The notes under the pieces: model-generated
What the model was told of the DNA's origin: nothing
Database searches by the model: none
The model's input: the letters and a program-made list of their open reading frames with translations, nothing else
In this document: in pieces, positions 26,014 to 35,446 of the stretch
Numbering within the stretch: the first letter of the stretch is position 1
How the letters are laid out: every line of letters starts with the position of its first letter
Program-made: the position numbers and the translations under genes
Assembly: GCF_003471165.1 (NCBI RefSeq)
Contig: NZ_QRIL01000023.1
Location: 1-64,000, forward strand
Source of the DNA: Ruminococcus sp. AM22-13
GTDB taxonomy: Bacteria > Bacillota > Clostridia > Lachnospirales > Lachnospiraceae
Direction of reading: 5' to 3'
Length of the DNA stretch: 64,000 nucleotides

Positions 26014-29000
26014 ATGAAAGAAGTGAGAGAACAACAGCAACAACAAGGTCTGTACCGGCCTGAATTTGAACATGACAACTGCGGTATCGGAGCAGTTGTC
26101 AATATCAAAGGAAAGAAAACCCACGATACTGTTGCAAACGCATTAAAAATCGTAGAACATTTGGAGCACCGTGCAGGTAAAGATGCAGAAGGCAAAACCG
26201 GTGATGGTGTAGGTATTCTTCTTCAGATTTCTCATAAATTTTTCAAAAAAGCCTGTAAGAAAGAGGGATTTGAGATTGGCGATGAGAGAGAATATGGCAT
26301 CGCACAGTTTTTCTTCCCGCAGCACGAGATCAAACGCGCACAGGCAAAGAAGATGTTTGAGATCATTCTTGAGAAAGAAGGCCTGGAACTTCTTGGATGG
26401 CGTCAGGTTCCGGTATTCCCGGAGGTACTTGGACATAAAGCCAGAGAATGTATGCCATGCATTATGCAGGCATTTATCAAAAAGCCGGAAGATGTGGAAA
26501 AAGGTCTTCCATTTGACCGTATGCTCTACATTGCAAGACGTGAGTTTGAACAGAGTAATGATAATACTTATGTAGTTTCCATGAGCAGCCGTACCATCGT
26601 TTACAAAGGTATGTTCCTGGTTGGACAGCTTCGTACTTTCTTCGAAGATCTTCAGAACCCGGATTATGAATCTGCAATCGCCATGGTACATTCCCGTTTC
26701 AGTACCAACACAAACCCAAGCTGGGAAAGAGCACATCCCAACCGCTTTATGGTACACAACGGTGAAATCAACACCATCCGCGGCAACGCAGATAAGATGC
26801 TTGCAAGAGAAGAAAATATGGAATCACCATATCTGGAGGGACAGCTTCATAAAGTGCTCCCTGTTGTAAACAGAAATGGTTCCGACTCTGCAATGCTTGA
26901 CAATACACTGGAATTTCTGGTAATGAGTGGTATGGAACTTCCGCTGGCAGTGATGATCACAATACCTGAACCATGGGCAAACAATGATACTATTTCACAG
27001 GCAAAGCGTGATTTCTACCAGTACTATGCAACCATGATGGAGCCATGGGACGGACCTGCATCTATCCTCTTCTCAGACGGTGATGTGATGGGAGCTGTCC
27101 TTGACAGAAACGGTCTCCGTCCATCCAGATATTATATTACCTCCGATGGTTACATGATCCTTTCCTCAGAAGTGGGTGTTCTGCCGATTCCGGAAGAGAA
27201 GATTGTATTAAAAGAGCGTCTTCATCCTGGAAAAATGCTTCTTGTAGATACTGTAAAGGGAAAAGTAATCGATGACAATGAACTGAAAGAGGGATATGCA
27301 AAAATGCAGCCATACGGTGAATGGCTGGATAGTCATCTGGTACAGTTAAAAGACATCAAGATTCCTAACGAAAGACCGGAAGAATATACACCTGAGCAGA
27401 GAGCGCGTCTGCAGAAAGCATTCGGTTATACTTATGAGCAGTATCGTACTTCCATCAGAAACATGGCGTTAAATGGTGCAGAGAGCATCGGCGCTATGGG
27501 TGTAGATACTCCGTTGGCAGTATTTTCCAAACAGAACAGACCATTATTTGACTATTTCAAACAGCTTTTTGCACAGGTTACTAACCCTCCGATCGATGCA
27601 ATCCGTGAGGAAATCGTTACCAGCACAAGTGTTTATGTAGGCAAAGACGGAAACCTGCTGGAGCAGAAACCGGAAAACTGTCAGGTATTAAAGATCAATA
27701 ATCCGATCTTGACAAATACAGACATGATGAAGATTAAGAGCTTTAAACATGAAGGCTTCAAGACAGCGGTTGTTTCTACCTTATATTATAAGAGTACGAA
27801 ACTTGAGAGAGCCATTGACCGTCTTTTCGTAGAAGTAGATAAAGCATTCCGTGAGGGTGCAAACATCCTTGTTCTTTCAGACAGAGGAGTAGATGAAAAC
27901 CATATGCCGATTCCGTCACTTCTGGCAGTATCCGCAGTTCATCAGCATCTGGTAAAGACGAAAAAGAGTACATCCCTTGCCATTATCCTGGAATCCGGAG
28001 AGCCAAGAGAAGTACATCACTTTGCAACCTTGCTTGGTTACGGTGCAAGTGCAATCAACCCGTACCTTGCCCTTGAGACCATTCATGAACTGATTGACAG
28101 CCATATGCTGGAGAAGGACTATTATGCAGCAGTAGATGACTACAATCATGCAGTGATCAGCGGTATTGTAAAGATTGCTTCCAAGATGGGTATTTCCACC
28201 ATCCAGTCTTATCAGGGATCTCAGATCTTTGAGGCAATCGGTATTTCCTCAGATGTGATCGAGAAATACTTTACTGGTACAGTCAGCCGTGTAGGCGGAA
28301 TCACTCTGGATGATATTGAAGAGAATGTAGAGAAGCTTCACTCAGAAGCATTTGATCCATTAGGACTTCCTACAGACCTGACTCTGGACAGCGTAGGCGC
28401 ACACAAGATGAGAAGCCAGGGAGAGGAACATCGTTACAATCCTCAGACTATCCATCTTCTGCAGCAGTCCACATGGACAGGAAGCTACGATCTGTTCAAA
28501 CAGTACACAGATCTGGTGGATAAAGAAAACCACGGAAACTTAAGAGGACTTCTGGACTTTAAGTTTGCTGAGACTCCGGTTCCCCTTGAAGAAGTGGAGA
28601 GCGTAGATGATATCGTAAAACGATTCAAGACAGGTGCCATGTCCTATGGTTCCATTTCACAGGAAGCACATGAGACACTGGCAATCGCCATGAACCACCT
28701 CCATGGAAAATCCAATACAGGTGAGGGTGGTGAAAGTGATGAAAGACTGGATTCCGCAGGAAGCAGTGATGACAGATGCTCTGCAATCAAACAGGTTGCC
28801 AGCGGACGCTTCGGTGTAACCAGCCGTTACCTTGTATCTGCAAGAGAAATCCAGATCAAGATGGCGCAGGGTGCAAAACCTGGTGAAGGCGGACATCTTC
28901 CTGCAAAGAAGGTATATCCATGGATTGCCAAAACCCGTCATTCCACACCGGGTGTCAGCCTGATTTCCCCGCCACCGCACCACGATATCTATTCTATCGA

Positions 29001-30567
29001 GGACCTGGCACAGTTAATCTATGACCTTAAGAATGCAAATAAATATGCAGATATTTCTGTCAAACTGGTATCTGAAGCAGGTGTCGGTACAGTTGCAGCA
29101 GGTGTTGCAAAAGCCGGTGCACAAACTATTCTGATCTCTGGTTATGACGGAGGTACAGGTGCAGCTCCGAGAAGTTCTATCCACAATGCAGGACTTCCAT
29201 GGGAACTTGGACTTGCAGAAACACATCAGACACTGCTCAAGAATGGTCTGAGAAACCGTGTCCGCATTGAGACAGACGGTAAGCTTATGAGTGGTCGTGA
29301 TGTTGCAATCGCAGCATTAATGGGTGCCGAGGAATTTGGTTTTGCAACAGCTCCGCTTGTAACCATGGGATGCGTTATGATGCGTGTATGTAACCTGGAT
29401 ACCTGCCCGGTTGGTGTGGCAACACAGAACCCTGAACTTCGTAAGAGATTCAAAGGTAAACCGGAATATGTAGAGAATTTCATGCGCTTTATCGCACAGG
29501 AATTAAGAGAATACATGTCCAAGCTCGGATTCCGTACAGTCAGTGAAATGGTAGGCCGTACAGATCTCCTTGTTCAGACAGACAACGTACAGGAACCACA
29601 TCAGGGCAAAGTAGACTTAAGTGCAATCCTGAACAATCCGTTCGCAGGCAAAGACCAGAAAGTTACTTTTGACCCGAAAGCCGTATATAACTTCGAACTG
29701 GAAAAGACCATAGATGAAAAGGTTCTGGTTAAAAAATGTGCAAATGCAATCAATAAAGGTCAGAAAACAGAGCTTTCTGTAAACCTGACAAACATTGACC
29801 GTACATTCGGAACCATCCTTGGTGCAGAGATTACCAGAAAGAATAAAAACGGACTTGCAGATGACACCATCACTGTACACTGCAACGGTGCCGGCGGACA
29901 GAGCTTCGGTGCATTTATCCCCAAAGGACTTACACTGGAACTGACCGGTGACAGCAATGATTACTTCGGAAAAGGACTTTCCGGTGGTAAACTGATCCTG
30001 AAGGTTCCGGAGAAAGCTGCATACAAAGCAGAAGAGAATATTATTGTAGGCAATGTTGCCCTTTACGGTGCAACCAGCGGTACTGCATTTATCAATGGTG
30101 TTGCAGGTGAGCGTTTCGCAGTTCGTAACTCCGGTGCATCTGCAGTTGTAGAAGGCGTAGGAGAGCACGGCTGTGAATATATGACAGGTGGCCGCGTAGT
30201 CGTACTTGGTAAGACTGGCAAGAACTTTGCAGCAGGTATGAGCGGCGGTATCGCATATGTACTGGATGTGGATAATGTTCTTTACAAGAACCTGAACAAG
30301 GCTATGATTTCCATCGAAAAAGTGGAAAACAAATATGACAAAAAAGAACTCCGCGACCTGATCGAAGCCCATGTAGAAGCTACAGGCTCCAAACTCGGTG
30401 CGAAAGTTCTCGCTGACTTTGATTACTATCTGCCACACTTCAAGAAACTCATTCCAAATGAGTACAAGAAGATGATCACTTTAAGTGCGAAACTGGAAGA
30501 AAAAGGACTCAACAGTCAGCAGGCACAGATGGAAGCGTTCTATGAAAGTATTGGCGCTAAACATTGA
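26014..30567 (+). CDS. gltB: Glutamate synthase large subunit
   Basis: A 1517-residue enzyme that makes two glutamates from glutamine and 2-oxoglutarate. After a short Gln-rich propeptide (EQQQQQGLYRPEFEHDN) comes the nucleophile Cys23 in NCGIGAVV, the start of the class II glutaminase domain. The central and FMN-binding domains follow, with GEGGESDERLDSAGSSD and KPGEGGHLPAKKV, and the 3Fe-4S cysteines in CNLDTCPVGVATQ. The C-terminal GxGxG helix domain ends the protein. The next gene, 120 bases on, is the small subunit. Together with glnN this completes the GS-GOGAT route. Confidence 0.97.
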   Translation: MKEVREQQQQQGLYRPEFEHDNCGIGAVVNIKGKKTHDTVANALKIVEHLEHRAGKDAEGKTGDGVGILLQISHKFFKKACKKEGFEIGDEREYGIAQFFFPQHEIKRAQAKKMFEIILEKEGLELLGWRQVPVFPEVLGHKARECMPCIMQAFIKKPEDVEKGLPFDRMLYIARREFEQSNDNTYVVSMSSRTIVYKGMFLVGQLRTFFEDLQNPDYESAIAMVHSRFSTNTNPSWERAHPNRFMVHNGEINTIRGNADKMLAREENMESPYLEGQLHKVLPVVNRNGSDSAMLDNTLEFLVMSGMELPLAVMITIPEPWANNDTISQAKRDFYQYYATMMEPWDGPASILFSDGDVMGAVLDRNGLRPSRYYITSDGYMILSSEVGVLPIPEEKIVLKERLHPGKMLLVDTVKGKVIDDNELKEGYAKMQPYGEWLDSHLVQLKDIKIPNERPEEYTPEQRARLQKAFGYTYEQYRTSIRNMALNGAESIGAMGVDTPLAVFSKQNRPLFDYFKQLFAQVTNPPIDAIREEIVTSTSVYVGKDGNLLEQKPENCQVLKINNPILTNTDMMKIKSFKHEGFKTAVVSTLYYKSTKLERAIDRLFVEVDKAFREGANILVLSDRGVDENHMPIPSLLAVSAVHQHLVKTKKSTSLAIILESGEPREVHHFATLLGYGASAINPYLALETIHELIDSHMLEKDYYAAVDDYNHAVISGIVKIASKMGISTIQSYQGSQIFEAIGISSDVIEKYFTGTVSRVGGITLDDIEENVEKLHSEAFDPLGLPTDLTLDSVGAHKMRSQGEEHRYNPQTIHLLQQSTWTGSYDLFKQYTDLVDKENHGNLRGLLDFKFAETPVPLEEVESVDDIVKRFKTGAMSYGSISQEAHETLAIAMNHLHGKSNTGEGGESDERLDSAGSSDDRCSAIKQVASGRFGVTSRYLVSAREIQIKMAQGAKPGEGGHLPAKKVYPWIAKTRHSTPGVSLISPPPHHDIYSIEDLAQLIYDLKNANKYADISVKLVSEAGVGTVAAGVAKAGAQTILISGYDGGTGAAPRSSIHNAGLPWELGLAETHQTLLKNGLRNRVRIETDGKLMSGRDVAIAALMGAEEFGFATAPLVTMGCVMMRVCNLDTCPVGVATQNPELRKRFKGKPEYVENFMRFIAQELREYMSKLGFRTVSEMVGRTDLLVQTDNVQEPHQGKVDLSAILNNPFAGKDQKVTFDPKAVYNFELEKTIDEKVLVKKCANAINKGQKTELSVNLTNIDRTFGTILGAEITRKNKNGLADDTITVHCNGAGGQSFGAFIPKGLTLELTGDSNDYFGKGLSGGKLILKVPEKAAYKAEENIIVGNVALYGATSGTAFINGVAGERFAVRNSGASAVVEGVGEHGCEYMTGGRVVVLGKTGKNFAAGMSGGIAYVLDVDNVLYKNLNKAMISIEKVENKYDKKELRDLIEAHVEATGSKLGAKVLADFDYYLPHFKKLIPNEYKKMITLSAKLEEKGLNSQQAQMEAFYESIGAKH

Positions 30568-30688
30568 TAATAATTGAATATATCGTGTGAACTTATCAAT
30601 GTTGCCCCGTCATCTTTTAGAATAAATAAAAAGGTGGCGTGGGCCATACCATTATTGCCGCAGCAAGTGTGGCGAAGAGGAGGAAATC

Positions 30689-32173
30689 ATGGGCAAACCA
30701 ACAGGATTTTTAGAATATGAGAGAGAGACGGCAAAAGTTCTGCCGCCAAAGGTCCGCATCGCAAACTTCAAAGAATTCAGGACCCCATTAAATAAAGAAA
30801 AACAGAAACTTCAGGGCGCACGCTGCATGGCATGCGGTGTCCCATTCTGCCAGTCAGGTATGATGATCGGCGGTATGGCATCCGGCTGCCCTCTGCACAA
30901 CCTTGTACCTGAGACAAATGATCTGGTTTATACAGGCAACTGGAAACAGGCATTCTTAAGACTGAGCAAGACACACAGTTTCCCGGAATTTACTTCCCGT
31001 GTCTGCCCTGCACTCTGTGAAGCAGCCTGCACCTGTAACTTAAACGGAGAACCGGTCTCCACAAAAGAAAATGAACGTGCGATCATCGAGACAGCCTACG
31101 AGAACGGATGGGTAACTCCGCAGATCCCGGAAGTGCGTACGGGCAAATCCATCGCAGTCATCGGAAGCGGTCCGTCTGGACTGGCAGCAGCTCAGCAGTT
31201 AAACAGACGAGGCCACAGCGTAACTGTATTTGAAAGAAAAGACCGTGTAGGCGGACTTCTCCGTTACGGTATTCCTAACATGAAGCTGGACAAAGCTGTT
31301 GTTGACAGAAGAATCCATCTTATGGAAGAAGAGGGAGTTAAATTCGTTACAAATGTAAACGTAGGAAAGGACATCAAGGCAGAAGAACTTCTGAAACAGT
31401 TCGACCGCGTCATCCTTGCCTGCGGAGCATCCAATCCACGAGACATTAAAGTTCCGGGACGGGATGCAAAAGGAATCTATTTCGCAGTAGATTTCCTGGG
31501 ACAGGTAACAAAAGCGCTGTTGGATTCTGACTTTGCCAAAGTTCCATATGAACTTGCAAAAGGTAAAAATGTTCTGGTCATCGGTGGTGGTGATACAGGA
31601 AATGACTGTGTGGGAACTTCCATCCGTCTGGGTGCCAAATCTGTGATCCAGTTAGAGATGATGCCGAAGCCGCCAGTGCAAAGAACACCATCCAACCCAT
31701 GGCCACAGTGGCCGAGAGTCCTCAAAACAGACTATGGACAGGAAGAAGCAATCGCTGTATTCGGACATGATCCACGAGTATACCAGACTACTGTTACAGA
31801 ATTTATCAAAGATAAAAACGGCAATGTCTGCCAGGCCAAACTCACGAAATTAAAGAGTGAAAAAGATCCGAAAACAGGACGAATGATGATGGTACCGGTA
31901 GAAGGTACTGAAGAAGTCATCCCTGTAGATGTAGTTCTCATCGCAGCTGGATTCCTTGGCAGTGAGAAATACGTAACAGACGCATTCAAAGTAGCCATCA
32001 ACGACAGAACAAACGTAGATACCAAACCGGAACAGTATCAGACATCCGTAGACAGAGTCTTCACAGCAGGAGACATGCACAGAGGCCAGTCCCTGGTAGT
32101 ATGGGCAATCCGCGAGGGCAGGGAAGCTGCAAAGGCGGTAGATGAATCACTGATGGGATATTCCTATCTGTAA
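30689..32173 (+). CDS. gltD: Glutamate synthase small subunit
   Basis: A 494-residue NAD(P)H-dependent subunit that feeds electrons to GltB through FAD and two 4Fe-4S clusters. The cluster cysteines are in RCMACGVPFCQSG, GCPLHN and, further on, VCPALCEAACTCN. The FAD-binding motif is IAVIGSGPSGLAAAQQL (about residue 152) and the NAD(P)-binding motif is VLVIGGGDTGNDCVGT. GGAGGAAATC precedes the ATG. The gene ends at a strong terminator that closes the nitrogen block. Confidence 0.96.
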   Translation: MGKPTGFLEYERETAKVLPPKVRIANFKEFRTPLNKEKQKLQGARCMACGVPFCQSGMMIGGMASGCPLHNLVPETNDLVYTGNWKQAFLRLSKTHSFPEFTSRVCPALCEAACTCNLNGEPVSTKENERAIIETAYENGWVTPQIPEVRTGKSIAVIGSGPSGLAAAQQLNRRGHSVTVFERKDRVGGLLRYGIPNMKLDKAVVDRRIHLMEEEGVKFVTNVNVGKDIKAEELLKQFDRVILACGASNPRDIKVPGRDAKGIYFAVDFLGQVTKALLDSDFAKVPYELAKGKNVLVIGGGDTGNDCVGTSIRLGAKSVIQLEMMPKPPVQRTPSNPWPQWPRVLKTDYGQEEAIAVFGHDPRVYQTTVTEFIKDKNGNVCQAKLTKLKSEKDPKTGRMMMVPVEGTEEVIPVDVVLIAAGFLGSEKYVTDAFKVAINDRTNVDTKPEQYQTSVDRVFTAGDMHRGQSLVVWAIREGREAAKAVDESLMGYSYL

Positions 32174-32190
32174 AAATAAGATAAAATATG

Positions 32191-32250
32191 ACAAAGGTGC
32201 TATTGCCTGACGGAAAAGGACGTCAGGAAGTGGCACCTTTGTTTTTTTTG
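32191..32250 (+). terminator. Terminator of gltD
   Basis: ACAAAGGTGC...CCTGACG pairs with CGTCAGG...GCACCTTTGT and is followed by eight T. It is the end of the nitrogen-assimilation block. Confidence 0.9.
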
Positions 32251-32348
32251 AAGTGATTTTCGGGTGTTTCGGGTATTACAATAATTGTAGTTTAGTTTAA
32301 ATAAACAAAAATACTTAGTAAACCCAGCGTAGTCCTATTAGCGATTAC

Positions 32349-32474
32349 ACGGCGAAGATGTGATTACCACACCGAAAACAAAGAAAAGTAATCGTATGAT
32401 CAAAATGCCGAAGTTCCTCTGTGAAGAAATGCAGGAATATTTGCAGATGCTTTACGGATTGAAGAAGAAAGACC
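32349..32474 (+). pseudogene. Tyrosine recombinase (integrase) fragment
   Basis: The frame reads VITTPKTKKSNRMIKMPKFL, then EEMQEYLQMLYGLKKKDRI, which is the conserved strand-and-helix segment of transposon-type tyrosine recombinases located between the catalytic Arg and the His/Arg/Tyr residues. Only about 42 codons remain. It is joined at about 32475 to a TnpV fragment in another frame, a deletion scar of a former mobile element. Confidence 0.7.
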
Positions 32475-32730
32475 GAATCTTTACGGTCACAAAGAATATC
32501 GTAGAGGTGTATATCTGAATCTGCTTACAAGTGGAAGGTTGAATGATTATTTGGCTGATATAGAAGAACAGGCACAGAAACGCTTTGAAAGGATTGTAGA
32601 GCAGATGGCAGAGAGTGAAGGTATTACCGAACAACTTAAAGCAACTGATCAGGTGGCTGGGGTAGGAGAAATGAATAATATTTGGAGTAGAGCAAGAGAG
32701 GTTGTGAATGTTGAATTGATTTATAATTAA
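32475..32730 (+). pseudogene. tnpV: TnpV fragment
   Basis: The C-terminal 80 codons of TnpV: YGHKEYRRGVYLNLLTSGRL, then DYLADIEEQAQKRFERIVEQ and MAESEGITEQLKATDQVAG, ending in AREVVNVELIYN. It aligns by eye with the intact TnpV at 6865-7242 over its second half. The N-terminus is lost at the junction with the integrase fragment. It has no function of its own and dates the insertion of a second Tn4451-like element at this point. Confidence 0.8.
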
Positions 32731-32759
32731 AAGAGAAGAGATTTTGGATAAATGCTTGA

Positions 32760-32778
32760 CTGTAAACCTTGTTTATAG
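32760..32778. promoter_or_regulatory. Dyad operator upstream of the MerR gene
   Basis: CTGTAAAC-CTT-GTTTATAG is an inverted repeat with one mismatch, overlapping a TTGACT box and lying about 45 bases before the MerR start codon. MerR proteins typically bind such dyads inside their own promoters, so autoregulation is likely. Confidence 0.6.
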
Positions 32779-32823
32779 CTTATTCTTAAGATAAAATAGA
32801 GTTGCTTGAAAGGAGTGCATAAC

Positions 32824-33669
32824 ATGAAAATAAAAGACGTAGAAGAACGAACAGGTTTATCCCGTTCTAATGTTCGTTTTTATGAAAAGGAAAAACTCAT
32901 TGAGCCTTCAAGAAACGAAAGTAATGGTTATAGAGATTATTCAGAAAATGATGTGGAAAATATAAAGAAGATTGCATATCTGCGTACATTAGGAATTTCT
33001 ATTGAGGATATACGAAGCATTATATCTGGAAAAGTAACATTGCAGGAAACGCTTGAGAGGCAGAATGAAATATTAAATAGTCAGATTACTGATTTGAATA
33101 AGGCAAAACTCATGTGCGAAAAAATGTTGGGTGAAGAAAGTATTAGTTATGAAAAATTACAGGTAGAACAATATGTAACAGAGTTGCAGGATTATTGGAA
33201 AGATAATCAAACTGTTTTCAAACTAGATTCAGTCAGCTTTTTGTATATATGGGGAAGTATGCTTACTTGGATAACGATTACCGTACTATGCTTGATTATT
33301 GGGTCGTTGTCTTATTCTAAGCTGCCGACAGAAATTCCGGTACAATGGAGTAAAGGTGTGGCAACATCTTTGGTGAATAAAAATTGGATTTTTATTTGTC
33401 CGGTTATCTGCATTATAATCCGTTATTTATTAAAACCTTTTATCTATGCCAAATTACAGATGAACAATTATTATGGAAAAATTATAACAGAGTATTTGAC
33501 AAATTATATGTGTTTTATTGTATTGTCAGTAGAAATTTTCTCAATACTTTTTACTTTCGGAGTGGTAAAAAGTGTTGTTGTACTTTTATTTGTGAATACG
33601 GCAGTCTTTATGGGATTGTTAGTAGTCGGATTGACAAAAATGGATTTGAGAGGAAAAGAAATTTTATGA
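32824..33669 (+). CDS. Membrane-anchored MerR-family regulator
   Basis: A 281-residue regulator. Residues 1-70 are a MerR helix-turn-helix with wings: MKIKDVEERTGLSRSNVRFY, EKEKLIEPSRNESNGYRDYS and IKKIAYLRTLGISIEDIRSI. A coiled-coil dimerization helix follows (about 75-105). The C-terminal half has four hydrophobic segments (from LYIWGSMLTWITITVLCLII on), with a SdpI-like feel around KLPTEIPVQWSKG, so the protein sits in the membrane and may sense a membrane signal. Start is set by AAGGAG before the ATG at 32824. Confidence 0.82.
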   Translation: MKIKDVEERTGLSRSNVRFYEKEKLIEPSRNESNGYRDYSENDVENIKKIAYLRTLGISIEDIRSIISGKVTLQETLERQNEILNSQITDLNKAKLMCEKMLGEESISYEKLQVEQYVTELQDYWKDNQTVFKLDSVSFLYIWGSMLTWITITVLCLIIGSLSYSKLPTEIPVQWSKGVATSLVNKNWIFICPVICIIIRYLLKPFIYAKLQMNNYYGKIITEYLTNYMCFIVLSVEIFSILFTFGVVKSVVVLLFVNTAVFMGLLVVGLTKMDLRGKEIL

Positions 33670-33730
33670 TTCAGATTTCAAATTTAACCATGATATTCTG
33701 AAAAATTTATAGGAATGCGCTATTATCAAA

Positions 33731-33758
33731 TTGACATAGGAATGTGGTAGAGTATAAT
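33731..33758 (+). promoter_or_regulatory. Promoter of the first DUF6219-bcp-yaaA module
   Basis: TTGACA and TATAAT lie 16 bases apart. The same promoter with nearly the same flanks (for example CTATTATCAAATTGACATAGG) is found before the second copy of the module at 49122-49149. Confidence 0.85.
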
Positions 33759-33793
33759 TACAATTGAATACACTGAAAAAATGGAGGAATTAT

Positions 33794-34006
33794 ATGAAAG
33801 CACATAAATATTGGTCAGTTGGAGCATTAATTGCAATGTTTGGGACTTATTACACTGGATATAAAAAGCTAAAATCAAGTCATAAATACTTTGCTTTAAG
33901 TTCTATGTTATGTATGGTAATGGCGATATATACAGGTCATAAAATGATTACTGGTAATAGAAAAGAAAAGGCAAAAAAAGAGAAAGTTACAGATAGAGAG
34001 GGATAA
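33794..34006 (+). CDS. Small DUF6219-like membrane protein (copy 1)
   Basis: A 70-residue protein with two short hydrophobic helices: MKAHKYWSVGALIAMFGTYY and KYFALSSMLCMVMAIYTG, each followed by a basic turn (GYKKLKSSHK, GHKMITGNRKEK) so both ends are probably cytoplasmic. Function unknown; the DUF6219 name is given from memory. It starts a three-gene operon with bcp and yaaA, both peroxide-defence genes, and is kept in the second copy of the operon, which suggests a linked role. Confidence 0.7.
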   Translation: MKAHKYWSVGALIAMFGTYYTGYKKLKSSHKYFALSSMLCMVMAIYTGHKMITGNRKEKAKKEKVTDREG

Positions 34007-34009
34007 ATA

Positions 34010-34465
34010 ATGTTGGAAGTAGGAATTAAGGCACCTGATTTTGAGTTGCCCGATCAAAATGGGAAAATACATAGATTATCGGATTATACAGGAAAAAAAG
34101 TGATTTTATATTTCTATCCCAAGGATAATACAGCAGGATGCACGAAACAGGCATGTGGTTTTTCCGAGAGATACCCTCAGTTTACCGAAAAAGGTGCGGT
34201 TATTCTTGGAGTCAGTAAGGATTCTGTATCCTCTCATAAGAGATTTGAGGAAAAATATGGATTGGCATTTACACTTTTAGCAGATCCAGAGCGGAAAGTT
34301 ATTGAAGCATATGATGTATGGAAAGAAAAGAAAAATTATGGCAAAGTCTCTATGGGAGTAGTAAGAACCACATATCTTATTGATGAACAGGGGATTATTA
34401 TAAAGGCAAATGATAAAGTCAAGGCTGCAGATGATCCTGAAAATATGCTCAAGGAATTAGATTAA
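34010..34465 (+). CDS. bcp: Thiol peroxidase of the Bcp/PrxQ family (copy 1)
   Basis: A 151-residue peroxiredoxin reducing peroxides with electrons from thioredoxin. The peroxidatic Cys is in YFYPKDNTAGCTKQACGF, where the first Cys is the attacking one and the second, five residues on, the resolving one of the atypical 2-Cys type. The rest (LADPERKVIEAYDVW, TTYLIDEQGIIIKA) is usual. The stop overlaps the yaaA start (TTAATGA). A near-copy lies at 49398-49853; proteins differ mainly in the first 60 residues. Confidence 0.95.
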   Translation: MLEVGIKAPDFELPDQNGKIHRLSDYTGKKVILYFYPKDNTAGCTKQACGFSERYPQFTEKGAVILGVSKDSVSSHKRFEEKYGLAFTLLADPERKVIEAYDVWKEKKNYGKVSMGVVRTTYLIDEQGIIIKANDKVKAADDPENMLKELD

Positions 34466-35217
34466 TGAAGATAATATTATCCCCTGCTAAAAAGATGATT
34501 ACAGATACTGACAGCATAGCGCCGGATGGATTGCCTGAATTTATTGAAAAGACGACAGAGATACAAAGTTGGTTGAAAAGTAAGTCAAAAGAGGAACTGA
34601 AAGGAATTTGGAAATGTAATGACCAGATTGCAGAACAAAATTTCAATAGATTGGGAAATATGAATCTTTATCAGATGCTCAGTCCGGCTGTTTTATCATA
34701 TGAAGGAATTGCTTTTCAATATATGGCACCATCTGTGTTTGAAGATATGCAGCTTGAGTATGTGCAAAATCATTTGAGAATATTGTCTGCATTTTATGGT
34801 GCTCTGAAACCAATGGATGGTGTGACACCTTATCGTTTGGAAATGCAGGCAAAGATCAGGATTGGAGATTCCAAAAATCTGTATGAGTACTGGGGTGACT
34901 TGTTATACCGTTCAGTAATAGATGACAGCAGGATTATCATTAATCTTGCATCAAAAGAATACTCAAAATGTATAGAAAAGTATTTGACACCACAGGACAG
35001 ATATATTTCGGTTACATTTTGTGAAGCTTCTGGAGATAAAATGGTAACAAAAGGTACATATGCCAAGATGGCTCGTGGTGAAATGGTCAGATTTATGGCA
35101 GAAAATAATATTGAGAATCCGGTAGATATTAAGAAATTCGACAGACTTGGTTATTCATTCCGGTCTGATTTATCATCAGATACTGAATATGTTTTTGAAC
35201 GAAAAATAGAACAATGA
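34465..35217 (+). CDS. yaaA: Peroxide stress protein YaaA (copy 1)
   Basis: A 250-residue protein of the UPF0246/DUF328 family, which in E. coli limits DNA damage during peroxide stress by lowering free iron. Typical are MKIILSPAKKM at the start, then LSPAVLSYEGIAFQYMAPSV, FYGALKPMDGVTPYRLEMQA and INLASKEYSKCIEKYL, and the end RLGYSFRSDLSS. It is translationally coupled to bcp. A terminator AAAGATGC/GCATCTTT follows at 35226-35252. Confidence 0.93.
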   Translation: MKIILSPAKKMITDTDSIAPDGLPEFIEKTTEIQSWLKSKSKEELKGIWKCNDQIAEQNFNRLGNMNLYQMLSPAVLSYEGIAFQYMAPSVFEDMQLEYVQNHLRILSAFYGALKPMDGVTPYRLEMQAKIRIGDSKNLYEYWGDLLYRSVIDDSRIIINLASKEYSKCIEKYLTPQDRYISVTFCEASGDKMVTKGTYAKMARGEMVRFMAENNIENPVDIKKFDRLGYSFRSDLSSDTEYVFERKIEQ

Positions 35218-35225
35218 TTTAGATT

Positions 35226-35252
35226 AAAGATGCTCAGCATGGGCATCTTTTA
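35226..35252 (+). terminator. Terminator of the first bcp-yaaA operon
   Basis: AAAGATGC pairs with GCATCTTT over a 9-base loop, followed by TTAG. Confidence 0.6.
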
Positions 35253-35257
35253 GCAAT

Positions 35258-35308
35258 AATGAGAATTATTACTATATTATTGACAATATAATAATGATGA
35301 TATATAAT
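35258..35308 (+). promoter_or_regulatory. Promoter with AT-rich operator, upstream of the HD-GYP gene
   Basis: TTGACA (35280-35285) and TATAAT (35303-35308) are 17 bases apart. Directly upstream lies GAATTATTACTATATTA, matching the operator-like sequence also found just before TTGACA at 47784 and 50652. Its AT-rich dyad form recalls PerR or Fur boxes. The leader to the HD-GYP start is about 130 bases. Confidence 0.7.
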
Positions 35309-35446
35309 CCCGTCTTTTATTTGATAATTATGCAGATAAAGATTTGCCTGTTATTTTTGTATAAATAATAATGAAACCTTTTTTATATAAATTTTTTGTG
35401 ATAAAATAACAGTCAGATATATGATACAGACAGGAGACAAAAGGGT

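Noticed and set aside
26143..26757. 204-codon minus-strand frame inside gltB
   Set aside because: Antisense shadow of the glutaminase domain; composition is not protein-like.
29617..30438. Long open frame (273 codons) on the minus strand inside gltB
   Set aside because: It is antisense to the well-conserved C-terminal domain of GltB, has a Cys/Phe-rich shadow composition and no ribosome binding site.
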